The position numbers and the translations under genes were made by a program. Positions 35,589 to 43,700 of a stretch of 64,000 bases of DNA are shown piece after piece. The stretch's first letter is position 1, and every line of letters starts with the position of its first letter. The notes below the pieces were generated by a model, which was not told the origin of the DNA, searched no databases, and worked only from the letters and a program-made list of their open reading frames with translations. The DNA is taken from NCBI GenBank assembly GCA_965230205.1, contig OZ245996.1:1426001-1490000 (forward strand). Direction: 5' to 3'. Source of the DNA: CANLBN01 sp965230205 (GTDB taxonomy: Bacteria; Pseudomonadota; Gammaproteobacteria; Pseudomonadales; Cellvibrionaceae).

Positions 35589-35807
35589 TATGTAATAAGT
35601 TTGGGCCTTATCTGACAGTTACCCGTTTTTTGAATAAGGTGCTTGCCAGTGTAGATTTGAACTAAATTCTTTTCTGCTCAAACGATTTTACCATCCACTA
35701 GTGTTTTCATTAGCTTCTTGTCACAACACATGTTCCTTGATGTGTGCGATCGTCACACAATTGAGACATATACCAAATATTGGCAACATACCATGAAGCG
35801 TACAACA
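35589..35807. other. Non-coding tail of cassette 2
   Basis: About 219 bases between the stop of the second cassette gene and the attC-like site. No open frame of note on either strand. An inverted repeat around ACACATG/CATGTGT-like sequences near 35725-35745 may form a weak hairpin. Confidence 0.3.
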
Positions 35808-35888
35808 CATAACAAACACATTAAAAATCGCCCACAAAAAGCGTGGGTTGGGCTCGCTAACGCTCGCCTTTTATGGCAACGTTAAAAT
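35808..35888 (+). repeat. attC-like recombination site 2
   Basis: ATAAC pairs with GTTA(A); after 5-base spacers CATTAAAA pairs with TTTTATG, leaving one unpaired T as extrahelical base. The centre contains CCCAC/GTGGG and GGGCTCGCTAACGCTCGCC, a type of central sequence seen in many environmental attC sites. The recombination point would be at the GTT at 35881. Confidence 0.65.
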
Positions 35889-35942
35889 TCATCGAATGGC
35901 TGCAAAGTGGATAAACAGCCATTTAAAAACTTCTCTTTAGCG

Positions 35943-36107
35943 TTAATGATTTACCTTTGTTTGTAATTGATGTTCTGTTAATTGTAATCGTGTTTCATGG
36001 TCATCCACTTTGTGATCAAGTTGGTCCACACGCTTCACCAATCGCAAGCCTACCCAACCGAGCACACCATTCGTAATCAATAAATCCGTAACACTCACTA
36101 TATCCAT
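35943..36107 (-). CDS. Small phage membrane/coiled-coil protein
   Basis: The protein has 54 residues. A short hydrophobic helix (VTDLLITNGVLGWVGLRLV) is followed by a charged coiled-coil tail. It lies directly behind the holin gene with a one-base gap, at the end of the late operon. The shape resembles small lysis accessory proteins (spanin-like or anti-holin-like), but that is inference. Confidence 0.55.
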   Translation of the reverse strand: MDIVSVTDLLITNGVLGWVGLRLVKRVDQLDHKVDDHETRLQLTEHQLQTKVNH

Positions 36108-36108
36108 T

Positions 36109-36426
36109 TTATCTCCCTTTGCCTTTGACTAATGTATAAATACTCGCTGCACCGGACACACCCGCCACTAGTTCGGGTGTAATAGCGCCTGTGCCATAAC
36201 GGTGTATGGTGTAAAAATAAAAGCCCATCTGTGCAAACGCTAAAGTTTGCCGGCCCATCTTGTGGATGGCATCAATGATGGGAATCGTTGGCGTTTGTAA
36301 TTCCTGTAAGTAAAAGGCCGCTTTTAATTCAGCGGCTTTATCTTTATCAGTAATCAATTGATCAACAATATCCATCCCTTTATTGACAAAATTGGTACTG
36401 CCAAATAATGAACCTAACCAACTCAT
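36109..36426 (-). CDS. Putative holin (3TM type)
   Basis: The protein has 105 residues. It opens with a helical segment, then LITDKDKAAELKAAFYLQELQ, then two hydrophobic segments near residues 58-75 and 82-98. This pattern resembles the GTA_holin_3TM family, where a helix ahead of membrane segments carries a DKxAAELK-like motif. It overlaps the lysin gene by 4 bases, the standard lysis-cassette coupling. Its role would be to open the inner membrane for lysis. Confidence 0.6.
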   Translation of the reverse strand: MSWLGSLFGSTNFVNKGMDIVDQLITDKDKAAELKAAFYLQELQTPTIPIIDAIHKMGRQTLAFAQMGFYFYTIHRYGTGAITPELVAGVSGAASIYTLVKGKGR

Positions 36427-36884
36427 GCTAAGGCAATTCCTTCTTGTATAGTGATATCACCGTAAAAGTCAGCAAAGCGATTGCCATTTTCAAATTTGGC
36501 AATCGCTTTCACTAGCGGAAATAAATAACGGTCTAGATCCAATTCCGTATCGGCACTGACATTGATTTCTTTTGCTACAAAGCGAACATAGGCATTGGTA
36601 TCATTCTCATTATGAGGCGCCCATGTGCTAATCATTTCACGCAGGGTTGTTAAGCCTCGTCGTTGATAATTGGTCAGTATTCTTGCCATGGCTCGAAAAC
36701 CATAACGCGGATGGCTGAATTGAAAAAACTCAGGATCATTTTGTACTGCTTGCAAGCCTTTCCATGAATCGTTCGTTAAGCGAATATTGCCGGGGTTGTT
36801 GTTGCGAATGCCGCGTGGCAGTGAAGAGCGTGTAATACTAGTCAATAGTAGACCTCCTAAAAAAAGTAATAGAAATAGCTTCAT
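36423..36884 (-). CDS. Phage lytic transglycosylase/structural lysin
   Basis: The protein has 153 residues. An N-terminal hydrophobic segment (about 1-17) acts as signal anchor. The domain then starts with RGIRNNNPGNIR and continues with HPRYGFRAMARILTNYQ, motifs found in many virion-associated muralytic proteins of phages. It probably cleaves peptidoglycan during entry or exit. In membrane-containing tailless phages such enzymes are often virion membrane proteins, which suits the anchor. The gene starts within the stop of the 29-residue gene. Confidence 0.78.
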   Translation of the reverse strand: MKLFLLLFLGGLLLTSITRSSLPRGIRNNNPGNIRLTNDSWKGLQAVQNDPEFFQFSHPRYGFRAMARILTNYQRRGLTTLREMISTWAPHNENDTNAYVRFVAKEINVSADTELDLDRYLFPLVKAIAKFENGNRFADFYGDITIQEGIALA

Positions 36885-36973
36885 TAGCGTAAGAGCTTTT
36901 GAATAAAGGCACGGATAAATTCACCCGCAAAGGCGGTGAGTACCGCCACTACAATAAAGATTAAAAAATTCAT
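36884..36973 (-). CDS. 29-residue phage membrane peptide
   Basis: The frame reads one membrane helix (FLIFIVVAVLTAFAGEFI) followed by a basic tail. It overlaps the start of the lysin gene (TAATG) and begins one codon from the end of the preceding gene, so it fits the tight operon packing. Virion membranes of such phages contain several peptides of this size. Confidence 0.5.
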   Translation of the reverse strand: MNFLIFIVVAVLTAFAGEFIRAFIQKLLR

Positions 36974-37245
36974 CACATTTCCTCAGTGGGGCGAGAGACG
37001 GGTGGCACAGTTACTAACTCGGCCACATATAACTGATCGCCTGCGCTACCCAGTACATTGATGGGTTGATCCGTGTCTAAGGTGATTTTCTCGTTAGGGG
37101 ATAAGGGAGTACCCGTATGTTCTTCGACACCTAACCAAATAATATTTTCATTGGTCGGGCTGGCGGTGAGTATTAATTGTTGTCGCAAAGGATTGCCCGC
37201 AATCGTGACAGGACGAACAATCATTTCTATTGTTTCACCCGTCAT
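36973..37245 (-). CDS. Phage virion-associated hypothetical protein
   Basis: The protein has 90 residues and is beta-rich without a membrane segment. It overlaps the gene before it by 4 bases and its successor by one. Together with the 150-residue protein upstream it is a candidate for a vertex or spike component, judged only by position between capsid and lysis genes and by strand-rich composition. Confidence 0.55.
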   Translation of the reverse strand: MTGETIEMIVRPVTIAGNPLRQQLILTASPTNENIIWLGVEEHTGTPLSPNEKITLDTDQPINVLGSAGDQLYVAELVTVPPVSRPTEEM

Positions 37246-37694
37246 AGTGCTTCCTCCGCAAATAAAACCGTCGGTAAAGTTTGGTAAACAACTTGATCTT
37301 GTTGTAACTGCACGGTGTTACAGTCTAGATCAATGCATACCGGGTTTTGCACAACGGCTTGTACAATATTGGCGCCGGGGTCAATACCAATGCGTTGATC
37401 GGGTGCAATCTCAATCGCATTTTTTAAATCGATAGCTGTGCGTTTATCAACAAGCAAGTCACTGGTATGGAGTTCGACTACATTAACTCCGCCAGATACA
37501 TTTTTAATGCGAATGGCTCTATCGTTAGGGCTGATGTCACGTAAATGGATGCGGTCTTTTTCATCAACAATAATCGGTGTGGTGCCACCAATGGTTAATT
37601 CCATCGGCCCGGTGGCTTGGGTCACAATCAGCCACTTGCCTTCAAACTGAATGCGTTTAACTTCGTCGGGTTGTAAAATAAATTCTCTTAACAT
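37242..37694 (-). CDS. Phage beta-rich protein, candidate spike/penton component
   Basis: The protein has 150 residues, nearly all predicted beta strands, with repeated short strands such as GKWLIVTQATGPMELTIGG and AIRIKNVSGGVNVVELH. It has no signal or membrane segment. In tailless membrane phages the vertex and spike proteins are beta-rich and encoded near the capsid gene. I cannot show homology to a known spike protein. It is the first of a tightly overlapping set running to the lysis cassette. Confidence 0.5.
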   Translation of the reverse strand: MLREFILQPDEVKRIQFEGKWLIVTQATGPMELTIGGTTPIIVDEKDRIHLRDISPNDRAIRIKNVSGGVNVVELHTSDLLVDKRTAIDLKNAIEIAPDQRIGIDPGANIVQAVVQNPVCIDLDCNTVQLQQDQVVYQTLPTVLFAEEAL

Positions 37695-37768
37695 TTTTCC
37701 TCAATTAACTGATTTGCTATAGGCAATACTTTTATCTAAAATGGTTAAAAAATGACTCAATATTTTTT

Positions 37769-37891
37769 ATGAATTTATTAGACTTTTCTGAAATGTTATT
37801 AAACGTTGTTACAACAATATCTATTGTTGTTGCACTGTTAATTCATATAAAAAAAATCTTAATTCCGAAAATCGCACTTTTTTTTGACTAA
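37769..37891 (+). CDS. Possible 40-residue membrane peptide, opposite strand
   Basis: An open frame on the plus strand in the one real gap of the late operon encodes a membrane helix (VVTTISIVVALLIHI) and a basic tail. No clear ribosome binding site is seen. It may be a chance frame in AT-rich sequence. Confidence 0.25.
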   Translation: MNLLDFSEMLLNVVTTISIVVALLIHIKKILIPKIALFFD

Positions 37892-37946
37892 AAGAACACT
37901 TTTTGTAATGCGAATCGCACATTTTTGTACTAAAAGTCACACTCAT

Positions 37947-38405
37947 CTAACTAGTGTTAGATTTCCTTAGCAAAAACACCACAATAATCAAAATCACCCC
38001 ACCTGCTAAAGCCAATAGAATTGCTGCATTATTACTGTTAGATGTATCGGTAAAGCTCGCCGCAATATCTTTAATCTTCTTAAACGCATTGGTTTGTGCA
38101 TTGCCTGCGATCTGTAATGCCTCGCGGCTAATCTCTGACGCTTCATTCAAAATATTCTCGCCAAACTCTTGCGAGCTATTTAAACTTTGCGCACCAAAAT
38201 CAAACGCCTCATCCAAGGCATCAGCACTGAATTCAAAGGCACCTTGTACTGCCCCTTGATCGGTTTGAATGACAGTCGTGGTATTGTCGTCCGCATCTTC
38301 AATGTTTAATACAAGGCCGGTGTTGTCATTGACCTGTGTATTGGAATTATCGGTATCGACAATAGACGTACTACTTGTACTGGAGCTGGAACTGCCGCCG
38401 CCCAT
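37947..38405 (-). CDS. Phage membrane structural protein
   Basis: The protein has 152 residues. It begins with GGGSSSSSTSSTS, has an acidic amphipathic central helix region with repeated FDFGAQSLNSSQEFGENIL-like heptads, and ends in a membrane helix near 125-145 with a basic tail. This is the layout of virion membrane proteins facing the capsid. It lies 3 bases after the 127-residue gene. Homology to a named protein cannot be shown. Confidence 0.6.
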   Translation of the reverse strand: MGGGSSSSSTSSTSIVDTDNSNTQVNDNTGLVLNIEDADDNTTTVIQTDQGAVQGAFEFSADALDEAFDFGAQSLNSSQEFGENILNEASEISREALQIAGNAQTNAFKKIKDIAASFTDTSNSNNAAILLALAGGVILIIVVFLLRKSNTS

Positions 38406-38408
38406 AAT

Positions 38409-38792
38409 TTAATGCCCTGTTAATTGTTTACGATAAATGGTTTCGTAAGGCGTAAAGCCGAGGTCGACCACTAAACGATTTAAACCTTTGCGTTGTGTGT
38501 GGTAACGAATGGAGTCAAAGCCCTGTTGCTTGGCGCTGTCATAAACGAGTTGCGTCACGCGCTTTACATCACAGCCTTGATAACAGCAAATTACCAATTC
38601 CCGTGACTGGTTGTAGAGCACTTCGGCACGACTCACCATCCACGATTTACCCTTATCAGTATTGATCTCCCATAGCTGTGCGATGCGGTTATTCACTTGA
38701 TGTTTTAACAGGTGTAAGTCACCCCGTAGGGTGAGACTCAAACCGGCGGTGGCGTTATCCAGCCAACGTTTATGTAAAATAATCTCAATCAT
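38409..38792 (-). CDS. Phage protein with GNAT-like C-terminal sequence
   Basis: The protein has 127 residues. The second half alternates strands and helices (VKRVTQLVYDSAKQQGFDSIRYH) and ends with LVVDLGFTPYETIYRK, reminiscent of the last strands of GNAT acetyltransferases. The acetyl-CoA loop is not evident, so it is probably not an active enzyme of that family. It sits in the structural operon between two membrane proteins. Confidence 0.55.
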   Translation of the reverse strand: MIEIILHKRWLDNATAGLSLTLRGDLHLLKHQVNNRIAQLWEINTDKGKSWMVSRAEVLYNQSRELVICCYQGCDVKRVTQLVYDSAKQQGFDSIRYHTQRKGLNRLVVDLGFTPYETIYRKQLTGH

Positions 38793-38794
38793 GC

Positions 38795-38995
38795 TTATTT
38801 GTTTTTCAGTAACAGAAAAGCCACCACCGCAATGGCACCGACAAGTATCATGGAGGTATTAATCCCTTGGCTGGAACCAATACCCGCATTACCCCCAACG
38901 TTAAACGATTGGTCAGAGGTTAAACCCGACCGAGCCGGACCGGCTGCCCCACCGGAAGCGGATAGACTCGTACCCGCCGCACCTGCACCTGCCAT
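38795..38995 (-). CDS. Gly/Ala-rich phage membrane protein
   Basis: The protein has 66 residues. The first 45 are Gly, Ala and Ser rich; a membrane helix MILVGAIAVVAFLLL ends the protein with a basic tip. Two bases separate it from the next gene on each side. The type is common among virion membrane proteins of tailless phages. Confidence 0.6.
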   Translation of the reverse strand: MAGAGAAGTSLSASGGAAGPARSGLTSDQSFNVGGNAGIGSSQGINTSMILVGAIAVVAFLLLKNK

Positions 38996-38996
38996 A

Positions 38997-39173
38997 TCAG
39001 CTCCTTAATAAACCGAAACGTTGAATTAAAATCATCACTAACACTAAACCAACCACAAGGCTGGCAAGGGATAAGCCTGTACCGAGGGTGTCACTGGTGG
39101 CCGCACCGGTAATAAAACCACTGGTCCCTAATAAACCGGCACCAATGACAATAGGCACTAAGGGTAATGCCAT
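38997..39173 (-). CDS. Small two-helix phage membrane protein
   Basis: The protein has 58 residues with two hydrophobic helices (LVPIVIGAGLLGTSGFITGAA is split by Gly; SLASLVVGLVLVMILI) and a basic C-terminus. It is packed between neighbours with gaps of 1 and 2 bases in the structural operon. It is probably a virion membrane component. Confidence 0.55.
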   Translation of the reverse strand: MALPLVPIVIGAGLLGTSGFITGAATSDTLGTGLSLASLVVGLVLVMILIQRFGLLRS

Positions 39174-39175
39174 AG

Positions 39176-39484
39176 CTATTTTCTCCTCAGTAGAATCACC
39201 AGTAACAACACAATGCCAATGACTAAAGCAGAGACCGGCACACCCAAGCTGGCCGCTACCCCATTCAAGGATTGGCCGCTAGGGAGTTGAGACTGTCGTA
39301 CTGGCTGGCTCACGGTATTAGGGTTACCAAACTCGGTAGGGCCTTCGGGTTGTTCGGATTCGTTCTCACCAAATTGATCACGAATGGCGGCGCTGGAGGC
39401 TTCATCGAGGGCATCAATGAAGACACTCCCTAACGAACTGAAAAAGCCACCACCACTAGTAGAGGTGCTTGCAGGTTGTTGCAT
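39176..39484 (-). CDS. Phage membrane protein with Pro/Gln-rich linker
   Basis: The protein has 102 residues. A short amphipathic helix near residues 12-40 is followed by a Pro/Gln/Asn-rich linker and a C-terminal membrane helix ALVIGIVLLLVILLRRK. It lies 9 bases downstream of the capsid gene. By analogy with other such phages it could link capsid and membrane (inference). Confidence 0.6.
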   Translation of the reverse strand: MQQPASTSTSGGGFFSSLGSVFIDALDEASSAAIRDQFGENESEQPEGPTEFGNPNTVSQPVRQSQLPSGQSLNGVAASLGVPVSALVIGIVLLLVILLRRK

Positions 39485-39493
39485 GGTTCCTCC

Positions 39494-40333
39494 TTATGCA
39501 GTGACCGCAGCGGGCAAGACTTCTAGTGTTTCAAAGATCGCTTCAAAATCACCGACAGCGGTTTTATCGACAATCATTTCAAACGTAGAACCCTGAGTAC
39601 GTAAGGCATCTGCAATACCAAAATCGGTCTTGATAGGGTCAAAGTGATAAATCCCCGCTTGCGGGGTTTTGCCAAAACGACGCAAAGAATAGTTTTGATC
39701 GGCCAAGGTTTTATCAAACAAGGTAATACCATTACGCTTGATTTCTAAATTACGAATCGACTCATCAAACATATGGGTGCGACGAATACGCACCGGGTTT
39801 GTAGTCTTATTTTGGTTCACAAAGTTTTTAAAACGGTTCTCGCCAGCCACACCGCCGTTCATCACATCGCGATACAAACGCGGTACCGTTAACCGTTGTA
39901 ATTGAGAAACACCTAAAATACCTTCAGCTCGAATAGACGCTACAGAGCCATTATCGATCTGGTCCTGTGTCGGTGCATCGGTTTCGATTTCCAGTACGAT
40001 ATTTTCACCGGGCAAGGTCACAAGAGAGGTTAAGTTCTGGCCTTCCTGTGTCGTCATGGAAAAGTCAGTAAAGGGAATAATCCATTTAGAATCTTCAATG
40101 TAATCAGACTTAAAGCGTTGGATCATTCGCAGAATAGATCCCGTAACATCAATCAACGAATCACCGTTCATCGATAAGGTAACTCGGCGAATCTGGTCAT
40201 TATTCAAATTCGTGCCGTGCAAGGTAATTTCTTTGTAAGTAATCCCAGCAGGCAGCTGCATATTAAAACGGCCCGAATACCCATTGGCAGACGACCCATT
40301 AAAGGAATCAAAATCAATTTCTGTATGACGCAT
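39494..40333 (-). CDS. Major capsid protein, double-jelly-roll type (PM2 P2-like)
   Basis: The protein has 279 residues, close to the 269 of PM2 P2 as I remember it. The first part reads LPAGITYKEITLHG, then NDQIRRVTLSMNGDSL and a helix ILRMIQRFKSDY; PM2 P2 has the same succession (LPIGQTYEVIDLR, SQIKNVRVELDG). The strand-rich composition over the full length fits two jelly rolls. It would form the pseudo-hexameric trimers of an icosahedral, tailless capsid. It lies after a 37-residue membrane gene and before virion membrane protein genes. Structure prediction would be needed for certainty. Confidence 0.75.
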   Translation of the reverse strand: MRHTEIDFDSFNGSSANGYSGRFNMQLPAGITYKEITLHGTNLNNDQIRRVTLSMNGDSLIDVTGSILRMIQRFKSDYIEDSKWIIPFTDFSMTTQEGQNLTSLVTLPGENIVLEIETDAPTQDQIDNGSVASIRAEGILGVSQLQRLTVPRLYRDVMNGGVAGENRFKNFVNQNKTTNPVRIRRTHMFDESIRNLEIKRNGITLFDKTLADQNYSLRRFGKTPQAGIYHFDPIKTDFGIADALRTQGSTFEMIVDKTAVGDFEAIFETLEVLPAAVTA

Positions 40334-40347
40334 TAATGAATTCTCCC

Positions 40348-40461
40348 TTAACCGATGACTTTACGAACGGAAGGGACGCGATTAGCGGCATAGACAACGC
40401 CCGCGCTAACGAGCAGAGACACCATGGCAATGGTGACGAGTTTTTTAGAGGAAGCGGACAT
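40348..40461 (-). CDS. 37-residue phage membrane peptide
   Basis: The frame encodes a basic tip, one membrane helix (VTIAMVSLLVSAGVVYA) and a basic tail. It starts the capsid operon, 14 bases upstream of the capsid gene. It is another candidate virion membrane peptide. Confidence 0.55.
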   Translation of the reverse strand: MSASSKKLVTIAMVSLLVSAGVVYAANRVPSVRKVIG

Positions 40462-40556
40462 AAGTTAACCTTGGTTTCAATAAAAGATAAAAATCAGTTG
40501 TTGAAATCAAGGTTAACAGGGCGTTCCGGAAGAGGGTCAACGTTGTATTGTGTTTG

Positions 40557-41606
40557 TCAAATATCTAATTTATACGAAAATTTCAAATCATATATATTGT
40601 CAATATGCATTTTTTGAAAAGTAGCAATTAAGGTAGATAATGCCATAGCCTCAGCATCATAGAACTCGTTTTCAAATCTCTCATTTTCTGAAGAAGCGTC
40701 ATATATATGATGGTAAAACACAAGATTTATATCTCCGTGTAAAAACCTTGAACGATAGTCATACATTGCGCCAAATTTTTTCTTATGAGTATTCCTTTTT
40801 CCTAAAAAAATTTCTGTTTTTTCTGTTAATTGTTGTCTTAAACCAACATTTCCTTTGCAATAAAGAGCTTCCAAAGCCATTAAAGACCAAATTAATGGAC
40901 CTCTACTGCCCCCATCACTCATAAGGTTACTAAAAGCTGCATAAGCAATCCCTAGCTTGGATTTAGCAACTCCGTAATCAAAGCCGTCGATTTTTTTTAT
41001 CCACAGATAAAAATCCAAAATCTTTATTTTATGCAATGTAGGCCATTGAAACTCTGCATTTGTATCAATAAACTCTCTTATCATGGAGTAACCCACTCCA
41101 GAATAGCTCGTGTAATAGCTTTTTTCTTCTCTAATAAAACTACGATAATAATTTGATTTTATGAAAGAATATATTTTCAGTGCGTTCGCACCTCCCGGTA
41201 TTGCGATATTGACCGATAATAAAATATCTACGACATTTTTAACTAAAAGCTCAACTTCTGTACACTCATACAAATAAAAGGTGTTGTGATTGGTTATGTC
41301 AGAATCTTTATTATATAAGTTTATCGCATTTGTTTCTTCATATTCGATATTTTGATAAAAAACGAAATATTCAATATAGTTCCCTTTGTAAGCTTTAGGC
41401 TTTACTATGTTATAAAAATCTTCATGGTTTTTTGGGGTATCTAGTCTTCTTATATGTATAGGGTATTCTTTTCCATTTTGTGATCTGGCCGAAATTCTTC
41501 CATCTAAAGATAAAATTTCTTCTACAATTGGTTCCCAGTTTTCTTTAATTGGAAATTTTAGCCAGCTAACAGGAACCACCGCTTCTACGATTACCTTATT
41601 AGTCAT
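40557..41606 (-). CDS. HEPN-domain protein (ApeA-like), prophage cargo
   Basis: The protein has 349 residues from the ATG at 41606, with GAGG about 10 bases upstream. The N-terminal 200 residues are an unrecognised mixed domain. The C-terminal part is helical and holds YDYRSRFLHGD, which matches the R-x4-H catalytic motif of HEPN ribonucleases and closely resembles the Apea-like HEPN pattern of the ApeA anti-phage protein. It is AT-richer than the flanking phage genes and separates the capsid from the packaging ATPase, so it looks like a cargo gene for superinfection exclusion. That function is inference. Confidence 0.65.
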   Translation of the reverse strand: MTNKVIVEAVVPVSWLKFPIKENWEPIVEEILSLDGRISARSQNGKEYPIHIRRLDTPKNHEDFYNIVKPKAYKGNYIEYFVFYQNIEYEETNAINLYNKDSDITNHNTFYLYECTEVELLVKNVVDILLSVNIAIPGGANALKIYSFIKSNYYRSFIREEKSYYTSYSGVGYSMIREFIDTNAEFQWPTLHKIKILDFYLWIKKIDGFDYGVAKSKLGIAYAAFSNLMSDGGSRGPLIWSLMALEALYCKGNVGLRQQLTEKTEIFLGKRNTHKKKFGAMYDYRSRFLHGDINLVFYHHIYDASSENERFENEFYDAEAMALSTLIATFQKMHIDNIYDLKFSYKLDI

Positions 41607-41689
41607 AGCTTTCATCCTCGTTACATAATTTTATATAATCAGTATGCATGTCAGTTAGGTTTTCGGGTGGTTAGAGTTTGGTGTTGTTT

Positions 41690-42328
41690 TTAATTAATGC
41701 TCCAGCTTTCATTCGTTTTTTCATCTTTTACTATTTTCCAATCATGAACTCGGATCCATCCAGCTGTGCCATGATAACCTGCTGTTCCCCCATGTAATTT
41801 AGTGACGCTTTTTAGATGTCTAATATGGTTTTTTTGTCCGCTGACTACATCGATAAATTGAAAGCTAAAAGTAATAGAATGCAGTCTTGAGTCCTTTGCG
41901 TGGACACCTGTATGTATTGAGAAACAGTTTATTTCGATCTGCTGACTTTCTCTTGGCCTTAAATAAATTGCTTTAATTTTTTCACATTTTGGTGATTTGG
42001 AAGTGTGTGCTGTTTTGTTTTTGCTCTTGTTCCATGTGAAATTACTATCCAAGCTTCTCAGAATGAAGGGGTTTTGGCCAGTGTTAACAATGTTAATAGT
42101 GGCTTTCCCTGTAACTTCAAATTTATCAGTGGCTTTAAATTCTAGCGGTTTGTATTGTGTCCATGTGCTATAACTTGCAATGTCTAAAAATACTCTAGAT
42201 TCCGAATCTTTAAAATACTGGTAATAAAGAGTAACAAGGCTAATTATTAAAGCAAATATAGAAATAAGAATAGGGTAAATGGAGAGCCAATCAACAGTTT
42301 TTGTAGGTATTTCCTTATTTTTTGACAT
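41690..42328 (-). CDS. Membrane-anchored protein next to the HEPN gene
   Basis: The protein has 212 residues with one N-terminal membrane helix (SIYPILISIFALIISLVTLYY) and a beta-rich extracytoplasmic or cytoplasmic domain carrying several Cys and basic residues. It is followed after 83 bases by the HEPN gene on the same strand, and both share AT-rich composition. The family is not recognised. A joint role with the HEPN protein (sensor or anchor) is a guess from adjacency. Confidence 0.55.
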   Translation of the reverse strand: MSKNKEIPTKTVDWLSIYPILISIFALIISLVTLYYQYFKDSESRVFLDIASYSTWTQYKPLEFKATDKFEVTGKATINIVNTGQNPFILRSLDSNFTWNKSKNKTAHTSKSPKCEKIKAIYLRPRESQQIEINCFSIHTGVHAKDSRLHSITFSFQFIDVVSGQKNHIRHLKSVTKLHGGTAGYHGTAGWIRVHDWKIVKDEKTNESWSIN

Positions 42329-42515
42329 ATTTTATCTCATAATTTATTTGTTACCATAAATGAAGTTGAACTTCACTTGTTTCCATAAAATGTAAGTTAT
42401 CCAGTGCTTACAGGTGTATAGCTAATGGACTTATTGTGTTACATAAATTTATTTTTGGTGATAATAATTACTTAAATCAATATCGTAAACATTAGAGCAT
42501 TCTAGTGTTTTTAGA

Positions 42516-43211
42516 TTAAGTGATTACTCCTGCCTTTTCAATCTTCATACGTTTATTCGATTCCATGTTAGTAAAAACCGGTATGTTTTGCTTAAACAGT
42601 ACAATGCCTTTAGCCAAGAGCCCTTTAGCGGGTGACCAGAGAGTAAATTTTAGGGGTTGCCTAGGAATGTTGCTTAATTCAACACCAAGTTTTTTTGCCA
42701 TATATTTAGCGTCATCATCGGTATTGTGCTGACACACATATAAGTATGAGCTAGCGTTCATTACTGATTTATCCACTTCTTGTCCGCGCTGTACTGTCGC
42801 GAACAACGTAGCGCCAAGCCCAAGTGATTGATTCACCAAAACACCCCAATACCCAGAAGCTTTTCCTGTGTTGGTGACGGCGGCTAATTCCTCAATCACA
42901 ATAATGGCTTCTTTCTGCCGGTTCCAAATATGCGCGAGTCTACAGAAAGAATCAAACTCTTTTTTATCAAAGTCGGTGGGTACATAACTAAAGCGCCCGT
43001 TACCTTTTGTTGATTTAAGCGTCATTAGTAATTCTGGTAACGTTTTCAAAACGGTGAGGCCTAGTGATGGGCCGTATTCGTTTTTTGCATCCCACACTAA
43101 AACCCGTTTGGCTTTTTGTGGACTTTTGATCATGGCTTTAATGGGTGTGCTTTTGCCTGAACGCGTAATACCGATAAATAAGCCCATAATGCCATCTTTA
43201 CGTTTACCCAT
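42516..43211 (-). CDS. FtsK/HerA-type genome-packaging ATPase (PRD1 P9/PM2 P9-like)
   Basis: The protein has 231 residues. I prefer the ATG at 43211, which overlaps the preceding stop by 8 bases, over the longer frame. Walker A is GITRSGKST, the Walker B-like strand is AIIVIEELA, and TVQRGQEVDKSVMNAS follows with a sensor-type Gln/Arg. The size matches packaging ATPases of the PRD1-PM2 lineage rather than tailed-phage terminases. It should load phage DNA into the membrane-lined capsid. It closes the early operon that starts with the HTH gene. Confidence 0.8.
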   Translation of the reverse strand: MGKRKDGIMGLFIGITRSGKSTPIKAMIKSPQKAKRVLVWDAKNEYGPSLGLTVLKTLPELLMTLKSTKGNGRFSYVPTDFDKKEFDSFCRLAHIWNRQKEAIIVIEELAAVTNTGKASGYWGVLVNQSLGLGATLFATVQRGQEVDKSVMNASSYLYVCQHNTDDDAKYMAKKLGVELSNIPRQPLKFTLWSPAKGLLAKGIVLFKQNIPVFTNMESNKRMKIEKAGVIT

Positions 43212-43698
43212 TGGCTGACTCTCCGATTTGTTTTTCGGAAGTTTCCCCAAAGATAAACGGGCCAGTAGCGGAGGGTGCTGGCTTTTTTGCTTCGGCGGCT
43301 TTTTGTTCTGCTTCGGCTTCTTCTTTGGCTTGTTGAGCTTTCGCCTTGTTCACTGCGCCAATCAACATAAAGGTAGCAGTCCCAGCGGCAATTTCTTCTT
43401 TGTATTGATCCAGTAAACCAAAGATACCGCCGGGAAAGTATTTGATGATTAATACTGCATAAGCATGGGCGGCTTCGTCGGTGTGTTTGTTATCGATAGA
43501 GACATTCGCAAACATGCCAATGGATAAACGCAGTGTGGCGCCGATCATTTCTTTAGCAATGGCAATCTGTGCTTCTTTTTCAGCTTCTTCCTCTAGGTTT
43601 ATAGAAGGTTGGTTACTTTCAGGTTGGATGCCTATCGCTTGTTCAGCGGCATCAAACTCGGCGTTAATGGTTTCGGTTGAGGTATCGACTTCGTTCAT
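43204..43698 (-). CDS. Phage hypothetical protein upstream of the ATPase
   Basis: The protein has 164 residues with an acidic N-terminal 45 residues, a hydrophobic middle (ATFMLIGAVN at about 108-118; IGATLRLSIGMFANV at about 51-65) and an Ala/Glu/Lys-rich coiled-coil-like stretch before the tail. It overlaps the ATPase gene by 8 bases. The function is unknown; coupling suggests a role in packaging or virion assembly. Confidence 0.55.
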   Translation of the reverse strand: MNEVDTSTETINAEFDAAEQAIGIQPESNQPSINLEEEAEKEAQIAIAKEMIGATLRLSIGMFANVSIDNKHTDEAAHAYAVLIIKYFPGGIFGLLDQYKEEIAAGTATFMLIGAVNKAKAQQAKEEAEAEQKAAEAKKPAPSATGPFIFGETSEKQIGESANG

Positions 43699-43700
43699 GC

